The notes under the pieces were generated by a model. That model ran no database searches, had not been told where the DNA came from, and saw only the letters and a list, made by a program, of their open reading frames with translations. Below are positions 22,459 to 29,866 of a stretch of 32,736 nt of DNA, piece by piece. The DNA is taken from contig NZ_RAWA01000060.1 in assembly GCF_003611675.1 (NCBI RefSeq), forward strand, positions 1 to 32,736, in the 5' to 3' direction. The first letter of the stretch is position 1; each line of letters opens with the position of its first letter. Source of the stretch: Corallococcus sp. CA053C. GTDB lineage: Bacteria > Myxococcota > Myxococcia > Myxococcales > Myxococcaceae. Made by a program: the position numbers and the translations under genes.

Positions 22459-22582
22459 GGCGCGTCCCCTGACGGGAGGAAGGAACCGCATTTCTGCCTG
22501 GGCTTCTATTCACGCCCTCCCCCCCTCCTCCACAAGCGCATACTTTCCGGGCCAGCCACGCGCCAGATTTGAGGCTCCTCCC

Positions 22583-23542
22583 ATGACCCTGCGCACGGAT
22601 CTGCTTCCCGCCCTGGCGGCCTTCGAGTCCGCCGCCCGCCACCAGAACTTCGCCCATGCGGCGGAGGAGCTGCACCTGACCGCCAGCGCGGTCAGCCACC
22701 ACGTCCGCAAGCTGGAGGCACGGCTGGGCGTCGTGCTCTTCCAACGGCATGCCCGGGGCGTGACGCTGACGGCCGAGGGGCGCCAGCTCGCGGACGCCGC
22801 CAGCAGCGCGCTCTCCGACATGGACAGCGTGCTCGGAGGGTTGCGACGCGCGCGCGACGAGGACGACGTCGTGCGCATCACCACCGTGCACTCGCTGGCG
22901 TACGCGTGGCTGATGCCGCGCCTGCCCCGGTTCACCGCCGCGCACCCGCATGTCCGCCTCCACGTGGACACGGAGCCAGCGCTCACGCGCTTCGACGAGG
23001 GAGGACCCGACGTCGGCATCCGCTACGGCCAGCCCCCCTGGCAGGGCTTGAGCGCGCACCCGTTGATGGACGACGCCCTGTTCCCCGTGGCCTCGGCGCA
23101 CCTGACAGGCTTCGACCGGGTCCACGAGGCGGCGGACATCCCGAAGCTGCCGCTGATTGGCGACCTGTCGCGCCAGGGCTGGCAGGACTGGTTCCGGGCC
23201 GCGGGCGTGCGCGGGGCGACGTTCGACCAGCGCTACTACTTCAGCGACTCCACCGGCGCGCTGATGGCCTCGGTGCAGGGCCTGGGCGCGGCGCTCGCCC
23301 GCGAACGCATCTCCGCGCCCTACCTCGCGGATGGACGGCTCGTCCGGCTGCCCGGCCCGACCATGCCCACGCGCGCCAGCTACTTCGTGGTGTACCCGTC
23401 CCACCGCAGGCCGCGCCCCGCCGCGCGCGCCTTCGTGGATTGGCTGCTCACCCAGCCTGGACTGCCGGCCCCTCCCATGCGCCCGGAGGCAACCACTCCA
23501 ACGCAAAGCGTTGCACCGCCGCGTCGGAAAGTTCCGCAATGA
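22583..23542 (+). CDS. LysR-family transcriptional regulator
   Basis: A 319-residue regulator with an N-terminal winged helix-turn-helix (LPALAAFESAARHQNFAHAAEELHLTASAVSHHVRKLEARLGVVLFQRH, about 7-55) and a C-terminal two-lobed effector-binding domain starting near residue 90. The GcvA-like style of both parts fits regulators of amino-acid or small-metabolite genes. It diverges from the EamA exporter, its likely target. The ATG at 22583 is preceded by GAGGCTCC; the longer open frame back to 22097 is antisense to the exporter and is not used. A perfect palindrome, CAACGC-AAA-GCGTTG (23499-23513), lies inside its last codons. Confidence 0.92.
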   Translation: MTLRTDLLPALAAFESAARHQNFAHAAEELHLTASAVSHHVRKLEARLGVVLFQRHARGVTLTAEGRQLADAASSALSDMDSVLGGLRRARDEDDVVRITTVHSLAYAWLMPRLPRFTAAHPHVRLHVDTEPALTRFDEGGPDVGIRYGQPPWQGLSAHPLMDDALFPVASAHLTGFDRVHEAADIPKLPLIGDLSRQGWQDWFRAAGVRGATFDQRYYFSDSTGALMASVQGLGAALARERISAPYLADGRLVRLPGPTMPTRASYFVVYPSHRRPRPAARAFVDWLLTQPGLPAPPMRPEATTPTQSVAPPRRKVPQ

Positions 23543-23635
23543 AAGTCCAGACTGAAGCCTGTCAGGATTGACTCATTTACCAGACATTCCACCAGGTCCA
23601 CACTGGCCGCGCAGTCCATCCCAGACGGAGTGCGC

Positions 23636-23935
23636 ATGCGCAAGCTGATGAAGTCCCTGATGGCGGTCTCTGCGGTCCTGTCCCTCGCGCCCACGGCTGC
23701 CTTTGCCCGGCCGCCGCAGTGCGAAGACATTTGTTTTGATGCCCCCTGCTCCACCGTGTGTGCCGTTCAGCTCCGCCAGACCACGTGCAATGAAAATCCG
23801 ATCTTTTGGGGGTGCTTGAGCCTTGCCCTGCCCAATGACCCCTCCGCCTCGGTGAGCACGGACGAGGCCCGCCAGGCGGAGGACGCCTCGCAGGTGTGCA
23901 GCGAGGAGCATCCGGACTCCAGCGCGGAGAGCTGA
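23636..23935 (+). CDS. Small secreted Cys-rich protein
   Basis: A 99-residue protein with a clear Sec signal peptide (basic MRKLMK, hydrophobic core, likely cut after AFA near residue 25). The mature part has seven cysteines: four clustered as C-x3-C-x4-C-x3-C just after cleavage, then three more. The C-terminal third is acidic and probably disordered. I recognise no family. The ATG at 23636 follows GGAG by six bases; the GTG two codons earlier would disrupt that spacing. The 93-base gap after lysR contains TTGACT near 23567 but no convincing -10, so the promoter is unclear. Confidence 0.72.
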   Translation: MRKLMKSLMAVSAVLSLAPTAAFARPPQCEDICFDAPCSTVCAVQLRQTTCNENPIFWGCLSLALPNDPSASVSTDEARQAEDASQVCSEEHPDSSAES

Positions 23936-23995
23936 GCCGCGCGCCTCACGCGGGGCCCGGGCTCCACGCCCGGGCCTCGCGCCTGGCCATGACGG

Positions 23996-24631
23996 TCAGC
24001 CGCCCAGGTGGACCGTGTGCTTCACCCAGGTGTTGACCTCCACCGCTTCCACCAGGAAGTCGGCCACGTCCGCCCGGGAGATGGAGGAGGGCACCGTCTC
24101 CCCCTGCGTCTTCTTCACGTACTGCCTGCGCGCGGGTCCGTTGGTGAGCCGTCCCGGCCGCGCGATGACCCAGTCGAGCCCGCTGTCGCGCACGAGTCGC
24201 TCCTGCCGGTCGTGGTCCTCGAAGGGCAGCTTGAGGATGAACGAGATGACCAGCGTCCTGACCAGGAAGGGCGCCGTGGCCTTGCTGTCGCCGGTCCCCA
24301 ACGCGCTCAACACCGACAGCTTGCGGACCCCGTGGGCCTTCATCGTGTCGATGACGAAGCCGGTGCCCTGGCTGAAGTAGTTCGGGTTCTCCTTGAACGC
24401 CTTCAGCTGCGTGGCGGAGGCGGTGATGATCACCGCGTCCTGCCCCCGCACCGCCTCCTCCACCGACGCGCGCTGGTGGAAGTCCCCCTTCAGCCGCGTG
24501 AGCTGCGGGTGCTCCAGCACCAGCTTCTGCGGACTGCGAGCGAAGGCCGTCACGGCGTGCCCCCGGTCCAACGCGGTCCGTACCGCGAGTGCGCCCGTTC
24601 CCTGCGATGCCCCGATGACCACGATCCGCAT
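23996..24631 (-). CDS. NAD(P)-binding NmrA-like oxidoreductase/regulator
   Basis: A 211-residue single-domain Rossmann protein of the atypical short-chain dehydrogenase / NmrA-like group. It starts MRIVVIGASQGTG, giving the dinucleotide-binding glycine motif at 7-13, and has the family-typical DAVIITAS, GVRKLSVLSALGTG and LDWVIARPGRLTNGPA segments. Such proteins act as NAD(P)H-dependent reductases, flavin reductases or redox-sensing regulators; the role here is undetermined. A strong GGGAGGGG site precedes the ATG at 24631. It is divergent from the MarR gene, 115 bases away, so MarR may control it. Confidence 0.87.
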   Translation of the reverse strand: MRIVVIGASQGTGALAVRTALDRGHAVTAFARSPQKLVLEHPQLTRLKGDFHQRASVEEAVRGQDAVIITASATQLKAFKENPNYFSQGTGFVIDTMKAHGVRKLSVLSALGTGDSKATAPFLVRTLVISFILKLPFEDHDRQERLVRDSGLDWVIARPGRLTNGPARRQYVKKTQGETVPSSISRADVADFLVEAVEVNTWVKHTVHLGG

Positions 24632-24746
24632 GTCGCCCCTCCCACCAGGATGGGCCGGACCGTAACGCCCGCACCGCCAGGCGACCAGACGGGCCCCGCA
24701 CTTTTCCTTGTGCCCGGCACCCCTCCCCCGTAGCTTGGGGAAATAT

Positions 24747-25301
24747 ATGGGCTCCCATTCAAATTCCCCCGCGCCTCCGTCCGGCGTCCCCGGCGAGGTG
24801 CGCGCGGCCATGGACGGGGTGCGCCGGCTGGTGCGCCTGCTGCGGGTCTCCGCGCGCGCGTCCGAACGGCTGGTGGGCATCAGCGGCGCCCAGCTCTTCA
24901 TCCTCCAGGAGCTGGCGGAGGCCGGCCCCTCCTCCATCAACGACCTCGCGGAGCGCACGCTCACGCACCAGAGCAGCGTGTCCGGCGTCGTCGCGAAGCT
25001 CATCGAGCAGGGGTTGGTGAGCCGCAGCCGCTCCTCCGAGGACGGCCGCCGGGTGGAGGTGGCGCTGGAGCCCGCGGGCCGCGCCGTGGTGCGCAAGGCG
25101 CCGCCCATGGCGCAGGCCCGGCTCATCTCCGGGCTGCGCAAGCTGGAACCCACCGTGCGCGCCGGACTCGTCCAGGGGTTGGAGGCGTGGGTGCGGGAGC
25201 TGGGGCTCGAAGGGGATGTGCCCCCGCTCTTCTTCGAGGACGAGCCCCCCCGCAAGCGCGGGAAACGGAAATCGCAGGAGCAAGCACATGAAGAAGCCTG
25301 A
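24747..25301 (+). CDS. MarR-family transcriptional regulator
   Basis: A 184-residue winged-helix repressor or activator. The DNA-binding part runs through AQLFILQELAEAGPSSINDLAERTLTHQSSVSGVVAKLIEQGLVSRSRSSEDGRRVEVALEPAGRAVV, with the wing containing the DxR-type motif EDGRR. The C-terminus is a basic tail (PRKRGKRK). It overlaps the CLC channel gene by 14 bases and diverges from the NmrA-like gene, so either or both could be targets. GGGG lies a few bases before the ATG at 24747. A TTGTGC-17-TAGCTT pair (24708-24736) resembles a promoter but would leave almost no leader, so I do not annotate it. Confidence 0.9.
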   Translation: MGSHSNSPAPPSGVPGEVRAAMDGVRRLVRLLRVSARASERLVGISGAQLFILQELAEAGPSSINDLAERTLTHQSSVSGVVAKLIEQGLVSRSRSSEDGRRVEVALEPAGRAVVRKAPPMAQARLISGLRKLEPTVRAGLVQGLEAWVRELGLEGDVPPLFFEDEPPRKRGKRKSQEQAHEEA

Positions 25302-27186
25302 CGTAGAGCGCATCGAGGAAGCCATTGGCGAAGGACCGGAGACCCGGGGGCAGCTCCCCGTGGCGCCCTCCATGGGACCGGCGCTCGCCAGCCTGCGCGC
25401 CCCCTCCTTCCACGAGTCGGTGGACCGCCGCGCGGTGTTCATCAGCGCCCTGGCGGTGGTGCTCGCGGTCGTGGCGGCCCTCGTCGCGCAGGGGTTGGGA
25501 GCCCTCATCCACTTCTTCACGAACCTCGCGTTCTTCGGCCGCCTGTCCGTGCAGCCGGTGTCGCCCGGGGACAACACCCTGGGGCCGTGGGTCATCGTCG
25601 TCCCCGTGCTGGGTGCCATCGTCGTGGGGCTGATGGCGCGCTACGGCTCACGGGCCATCCGGGGCCACGGCATCCCGGAGGCCATGGAGCAGGTGCTCTT
25701 CAACAAGAGCCGCATCCCGCCCCGGATGACCCTGCTCAAGCCGCTGTCGGCGGCGATCGCCATCGGAACCGGTGGCCCGTTCGGCGCGGAGGGTCCCATC
25801 ATCGCCACGGGTGGCGCGCTGGGGTCGCTGCTGGGCCAGGGGCTCCATGTGACGGCCGACGAGCGCAAGGCCCTGCTCGCCGCGGGCGCCGCCGCCGGCA
25901 TGGCCGCCACGTTCGGCGCGCCGGTGTCCGCGGTCCTGCTCGCGGTGGAGCTGCTGCTCTTCGAGTTCAAGCCCCGCTCCGTCATCCCGGTGGCCCTGGC
26001 CACCGCCACCGCCACCGGCGTGCGCATCGCCTTCATGGGAGGCGCGCCGGCCTTCGCCATCCCGGACCTCACGACGCCTTCCGGCGGGGCACTCGCCTTC
26101 TATGGCGCGCTGGGCATCGCGGTGGGGATGGCGTCCGTGGTGTGCACGCGGGCGGTGTACTGGCTGGAGGACGCGTTCGAGAAGCTGCCCCTGCACTGGA
26201 TGTGGTGGCCCGCGCTGGGAGGCATCGTCGTGGGCGTGGTGGGCTGGCTGTCCCCGCGGACGCTGGGCGTGGGCTACACCAACATCGAGGACATCCTGTC
26301 GGGCCGCTTCGTGGGCACGGCCATGCTCGTGTTCTGCGCGTTCAAGTTCCTCTCCTGGTCCGTCGCGCTGGGGAGCGGGACGTCAGGCGGCACGCTGGCG
26401 CCACTCTTCACGCTCGGCGGTGGGCTGGGCTCCGGGCTGGGGATGCTCGCCGCGCAGCTGTTCCCCCAGCTGGGCATCGATATCCGCGTGGCGGCGCTGG
26501 TGGGCATGGCCGCGCTCTTCGCGGGCGCCTCGCGCGCCCTGCTGACGTCGGTGGTGTTCGCCTTCGAGACCACGCGCCAGCCCATGGGCCTGCTGCCGCT
26601 GCTCGCCGGCTGTTCGACGTCCTACCTGGTGTCCGCGCTGCTGATGCGCAACTCCATCATGACGGAGAAGCTGGCGCGGCGCGGAGGCCGCATCCCCACG
26701 GAGCTGGGCGCGGATGCCCTGGGCCAGGCGCTCGTGCGCGACCACGGCCTCAAGCCCGTGGTGACGTTGCAGGCGGAGCAACCGCTGGAGGCCGTGCGCG
26801 CGTGGCTCGCGACGGACACCGCGGGCGCCCACCATCAGGGCTTCCCCGTCGTCTCTTCCGACGGCGCGCTGCTGGGCGTCGTGACGCGAAGGGATCTGCT
26901 GGACGGGAAGGAGACCACCGGCCGGCGGATGAAGGACCTGGTGAAGCGCCCGCCCGCGGTGGTCTTCGACGACAGCTCCCTGCGCGAGGCGGCGGACCTG
27001 ATGGTGGACGAGGGCGTGGGCCGCCTGCCCGTCCTCTCCCGCGCCGAGCCTCCGCGACTCGTGGGCATCCTCACCCGCAGCGACCTGCTCGCGGGCCACC
27101 GGCAGCGGCTGGAGAACGCCCGCCAGCGGGAACGGGGCCTGAGCACCGCGCGGCCCCCGACACCCGCGCTCATGACGCCGCGGTAG
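25288..27186 (+). CDS. CLC-family chloride channel/transporter with CBS domains
   Basis: A 632-residue membrane protein that should move chloride, or exchange it for protons or fluoride, across the inner membrane. The selectivity-filter segments are GHGIPE (126-131), GAEGP with gating Glu168 in place of the common G(K/R)EGP, and GTSGGTLAPLF near 380. About ten to twelve helices are followed by a cytoplasmic region with two CBS domains (about 490-620), often ligand- or ATP-sensing. The common Phe of the GxFxP filter motif is Leu here. AGGAG precedes the ATG at 25288, which overlaps the MarR gene. Its 3' end overlaps the convergent epimerase gene by 17 bases. Confidence 0.92.
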   Translation: MKKPDVERIEEAIGEGPETRGQLPVAPSMGPALASLRAPSFHESVDRRAVFISALAVVLAVVAALVAQGLGALIHFFTNLAFFGRLSVQPVSPGDNTLGPWVIVVPVLGAIVVGLMARYGSRAIRGHGIPEAMEQVLFNKSRIPPRMTLLKPLSAAIAIGTGGPFGAEGPIIATGGALGSLLGQGLHVTADERKALLAAGAAAGMAATFGAPVSAVLLAVELLLFEFKPRSVIPVALATATATGVRIAFMGGAPAFAIPDLTTPSGGALAFYGALGIAVGMASVVCTRAVYWLEDAFEKLPLHWMWWPALGGIVVGVVGWLSPRTLGVGYTNIEDILSGRFVGTAMLVFCAFKFLSWSVALGSGTSGGTLAPLFTLGGGLGSGLGMLAAQLFPQLGIDIRVAALVGMAALFAGASRALLTSVVFAFETTRQPMGLLPLLAGCSTSYLVSALLMRNSIMTEKLARRGGRIPTELGADALGQALVRDHGLKPVVTLQAEQPLEAVRAWLATDTAGAHHQGFPVVSSDGALLGVVTRRDLLDGKETTGRRMKDLVKRPPAVVFDDSSLREAADLMVDEGVGRLPVLSRAEPPRLVGILTRSDLLAGHRQRLENARQRERGLSTARPPTPALMTPR

Positions 27187-28156
27187 CCACCACCGGGTGC
27201 GCGGGGGCCTGCTTCGCCTCGCGCAGGGCCGCGAGCGTCTGGCGGATGCCCTCGGCGTAGGGCGTCTTGTGCACGGTGCCCAGGAGCCCGCGCAGCGCGG
27301 AGTCGTCCATCAGCACGGGGTTCGTGAGCAGGTAGTACATCTCCACCAGCTCCCGCATGAAGGGCTGGAACAACCCCGCCAGCCGCACCATCCCCTTCCC
27401 CATCGCCATCGTCTTCGCGGGGCGGCCCACCTGCGCGTAGATCTCCTTCACCATCTCGCGCTGCGAGGTGACGCCCGCGCCCGCCAGGTTCCAGAAGCGT
27501 CCGTACGCGCGCGGCTCATCCATCAGCGCGGTGACGATGGGGCCCACGTCGTTCACGAAGACGAACTCGTGAGGCTTGTCGAGCGGGCCAATCATCGGGG
27601 CGCGCCTGCCCTCGAGGGCGGCCACGAACGCCTGGTAGAGGAAGCTGCGCTCCGTACCCGGGCCGTAGAAGTCCGGCAGCCGGAGGATGGTGCCCCGGAT
27701 GGAGCCCGCCGCGTCGGCCGCGAGCAGCAGGTCCTCCTGCTCCTTGCGCATGCGGCCCTTGTACGTGTGCGGCTCGCGAGGATGCGCCTCCGTCACCCGT
27801 TCGGTGCGCGGCATGCCGTACGGATACACCGTGCCGATGAGCACCACCCGCTCCACCCCCTCCGCGATGGCCGCGTCGAGCGTGCGCCGCATCAGCAGCG
27901 GGTGCAGGTGGAACTTCCAGTAGTCCACCCCCACCATGTAGATGATCGTCTTCACGCCCCGCGCCGCCGCGCGGATGGACGCCACGTCGTCCGGGTTCCA
28001 CGTCACCAGCTCCGCGCGCGGATCCGCCCCGTACTGCTGTTGCAGGCCCTTCATCGAGCGGCCGACCACCCGGTACCCCCGCCCCTGGGCCTGGAGCGTC
28101 CGCGCCACACCCTGCCCAATGACGCCCGAGGCGCCGAACAACGCCACCGTCTCCAT
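27170..28156 (-). CDS. NAD(P)-dependent epimerase/dehydratase-like protein
   Basis: A 328-residue extended short-chain dehydrogenase. The N-terminus METVALFGASGVIGQG has the GxxGxxG dinucleotide site at 8-14, and GTVYPYGMPR, LRLPDFYGPG and EFVFVNDVGPIV are typical epimerase-family blocks. I do not see a clean YxxxK catalytic pair (the region reads TYKGRMRKEQED), so catalysis may be atypical. The ATG at 28156 has GGGAG upstream. It is divergent from a TetR gene with tandem palindromic operators between them, so its expression is probably induced when TetR releases the DNA. The substrate is unknown. Confidence 0.87.
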   Translation of the reverse strand: METVALFGASGVIGQGVARTLQAQGRGYRVVGRSMKGLQQQYGADPRAELVTWNPDDVASIRAAARGVKTIIYMVGVDYWKFHLHPLLMRRTLDAAIAEGVERVVLIGTVYPYGMPRTERVTEAHPREPHTYKGRMRKEQEDLLLAADAAGSIRGTILRLPDFYGPGTERSFLYQAFVAALEGRRAPMIGPLDKPHEFVFVNDVGPIVTALMDEPRAYGRFWNLAGAGVTSQREMVKEIYAQVGRPAKTMAMGKGMVRLAGLFQPFMRELVEMYYLLTNPVLMDDSALRGLLGTVHKTPYAEGIRQTLAALREAKQAPAHPVVATAAS

Positions 28157-28192
28157 GTCGAACTCCCTGCGGATGAACGGTGACCTGTTTTC

Positions 28193-28219
28193 TGAACACC
28201 GTTCTGTGAACACCGTTCA
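28193..28219. promoter_or_regulatory. Tandem operators in the TetR/epimerase intergenic region
   Basis: TGAACACCGTTC at 28193-28204 is repeated as TGAACACCGTTCA at 28207-28219; the second is a perfect 5-3-5 palindrome (TGAAC-ACC-GTTCA). An inverted partial copy, TGAACGGTG, lies at 28174-28182. The pair sits between divergent genes, where a TetR dimer would be expected to bind. Confidence 0.65.
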
Positions 28220-28262
28220 TTTATTGCTGGCTGTACTTCACGTCAAGCCCTATCGTTGGGAC

Positions 28263-28895
28263 ATGGGCAGCGCGGAGCGGAAGGAACGTCAGCGGGCGGA
28301 GCTGCGCGAGCAGATCCTCCAGGTGGCGCGCGACATCGTGATGAAGGAGGGCTTCGGGGCCCTGTCCATGCGCAAGCTGGCGGACGCGGTGGAGTACGCG
28401 CCCGCGACGCTCTACCTGCACTTCGAGAACCGGGACGCCATCGCGCGCGAGCTGTGCGTGCGCGGCTTCCAGGAGCTGCTCGCGGTGCTGGAGCCCGCCG
28501 CTGCCTGCGAGGAGCCGGTGGAGCGCCTGTCACGCCTGGCGGCCGCCTACGTGGCGTTCGGCCTGAAGCAGCCGGAGACCTACCGGCTCGTCTTCATGGA
28601 GGACCCCAAGCTGTCCGCGGACCTGTTCCAGGACCAGGACGAGGGCGCGGGGCCGAAGTCCTTCGCCGTCCTGGTGCGCGCGTTCGAGGCCCTCAAGGCC
28701 GCGGGCCAGGCCCTGGAGGACACGACGCCCGTGCGACTCGCGGAGGTGTTCTGGGCGGGGCTGCACGGCATCGTGAGCCTGAAGCTCACCTGCTCCGGCT
28801 TCCAGGGCACGCCCGCGGAAGTGCTCGCGCAGACCCTCGTCACCAGCTCCGTGCACGGCTCAAAGCCCGCGCGAGCGACCCGACGCACCCGGTAG
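28263..28895 (+). CDS. TetR-family transcriptional regulator (WHG-type C-terminus)
   Basis: A 210-residue regulator with a TetR helix-turn-helix at about 20-65, visible as MKEGFGALSMRKLADAVEYAPATLYLHFENRDAIARELC. The C-terminal ligand domain contains VFWAGLHGIVSLKL, the WHG-type signature of this subgroup. It should repress the divergent epimerase gene and itself through the tandem sites at 28193-28219. The ATG at 28263 is the first plausible start; a longer frame upstream overlaps the neighbouring gene. The inducer is unknown. Confidence 0.92.
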   Translation: MGSAERKERQRAELREQILQVARDIVMKEGFGALSMRKLADAVEYAPATLYLHFENRDAIARELCVRGFQELLAVLEPAAACEEPVERLSRLAAAYVAFGLKQPETYRLVFMEDPKLSADLFQDQDEGAGPKSFAVLVRAFEALKAAGQALEDTTPVRLAEVFWAGLHGIVSLKLTCSGFQGTPAEVLAQTLVTSSVHGSKPARATRRTR

Positions 28896-28923
28896 GCGGG
28901 AAATCCACGTTCGCGCGCGTGAG

Positions 28924-28963
28924 CAGGGGGTCCGTCAAGTGGCCGCTTGCTGGCATCCCCCTG
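28924..28963. repeat. Inverted repeat between the TetR gene and the Tad operon
   Basis: CAGGGGG (28924-28930) pairs with CCCCCTG (28957-28963), with an inner CAAG/CTTG pairing. It is followed by a second small palindrome CACAC-C-GTGTG at 28965-28975. It could end the TetR transcript or be an operator of the downstream operon, whose promoter must lie in these 95 bases. Confidence 0.4.
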
Positions 28964-28990
28964 ACACACCGTGTGAAGATTCGACTTCCC

Positions 28991-29836
28991 ATGAAATGGT
29001 CCGCTTCACCCCATCCCGGCGAGTCGGGTCAGGCGTTGGTCGAGTCCGCGCTGGTCTTCCCGGTGATGGTCTTCCTCATCCTCGGCATCCTCCAGTTGGG
29101 GACGCTGCACCACGCACGGCTGATGACGGAGTACGCGGCGTACCGGTCCGCGCGCGCGGGCATCGTCAACCACGGCGACTGCGAGATCATGAAGAAGGCC
29201 GCCTACGTGGCGGTGCTGCCCACCCTGGGGCCGCCCCGGGTCCCGATGACGGGCGTGGCGAAGCCCGGGGGGCGCGTGGACACGCTCATCAACGTGGCGC
29301 TGGTCAATGACGCGTACACGGACAAGTCCTCGGCCCAGGCGAACCAGACGTTCAAGGACCAGGGCGTGGACCTGGAGCGCGTGCGCGTGGAGGTGCTCAA
29401 CCCCAGGAAGAGCCAGCTGCCCGGGCTCTTCGCGTCCTACGGCTCGCACATGAAGGGACTGGAGCTGGACTACGACGACATCCGGAACGCGCAGGTCATC
29501 GACGCCAACCTGCTCACGGTGCGCGTGACCTACTTCTACGAGATGCGCATCCCGTTCGCGAACTGGCAGCTCCACGCCTTCTACATGGGGCGCGAGTTCC
29601 TGAAGGACATCCGCGGCGGCCCGAACTTCACGACCCAGCGCGTGGGCGGGGGCAGCCCCACGCAGTACCTGGAGACCAAGGGCGCAAGCCGCAGCGCGGA
29701 CCACAAGAAGGTCAGCACGCTGGCGGGCATGCAGACCTTCGTCATCCCCGTCATCGCGACCTATTCGATGCGCATGCAGTCCAACCTCCTCAACAGTGGA
29801 ACCTACGGCCCGAACTCCTGCGCCGTGGACGGCTAG
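28991..29836 (+). CDS. TadE-like pseudopilin with large exodomain
   Basis: A 281-residue protein starting with a TadE-type motif: GESGQALVESALVFPVMVFLILGILQ, a prepilin-like Gly/Glu context plus one hydrophobic helix (about 14-35). The rest is an extended periplasmic or extracellular domain of about 245 residues, longer than in most TadE proteins. TadE/TadF-type pseudopilins take part in tight-adherence (Flp) pilus assembly. The ATG at 28991 has only a weak ribosome site; an in-frame GTG at 28973 is an alternative. It is the first of at least three related genes on the plus strand. Confidence 0.78.
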   Translation: MKWSASPHPGESGQALVESALVFPVMVFLILGILQLGTLHHARLMTEYAAYRSARAGIVNHGDCEIMKKAAYVAVLPTLGPPRVPMTGVAKPGGRVDTLINVALVNDAYTDKSSAQANQTFKDQGVDLERVRVEVLNPRKSQLPGLFASYGSHMKGLELDYDDIRNAQVIDANLLTVRVTYFYEMRIPFANWQLHAFYMGREFLKDIRGGPNFTTQRVGGGSPTQYLETKGASRSADHKKVSTLAGMQTFVIPVIATYSMRMQSNLLNSGTYGPNSCAVDG

Positions 29837-29866
29837 CGTCCCCCGACGCTGGCGGAAGGAACCCTG

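Noticed and set aside
24708-24736. TTGTGC-17-TAGCTT promoter-like pair before the MarR gene
   Set aside because: It would place the transcription start about four bases from the ATG, while a plausible ribosome site is also present. The match to consensus is weak.
28936-28951. A sigma-54-like TGGC...TTGC pattern before the Tad operon
   Set aside because: The GG and GC elements are too close: they should be about ten bases apart, and here they are about six.
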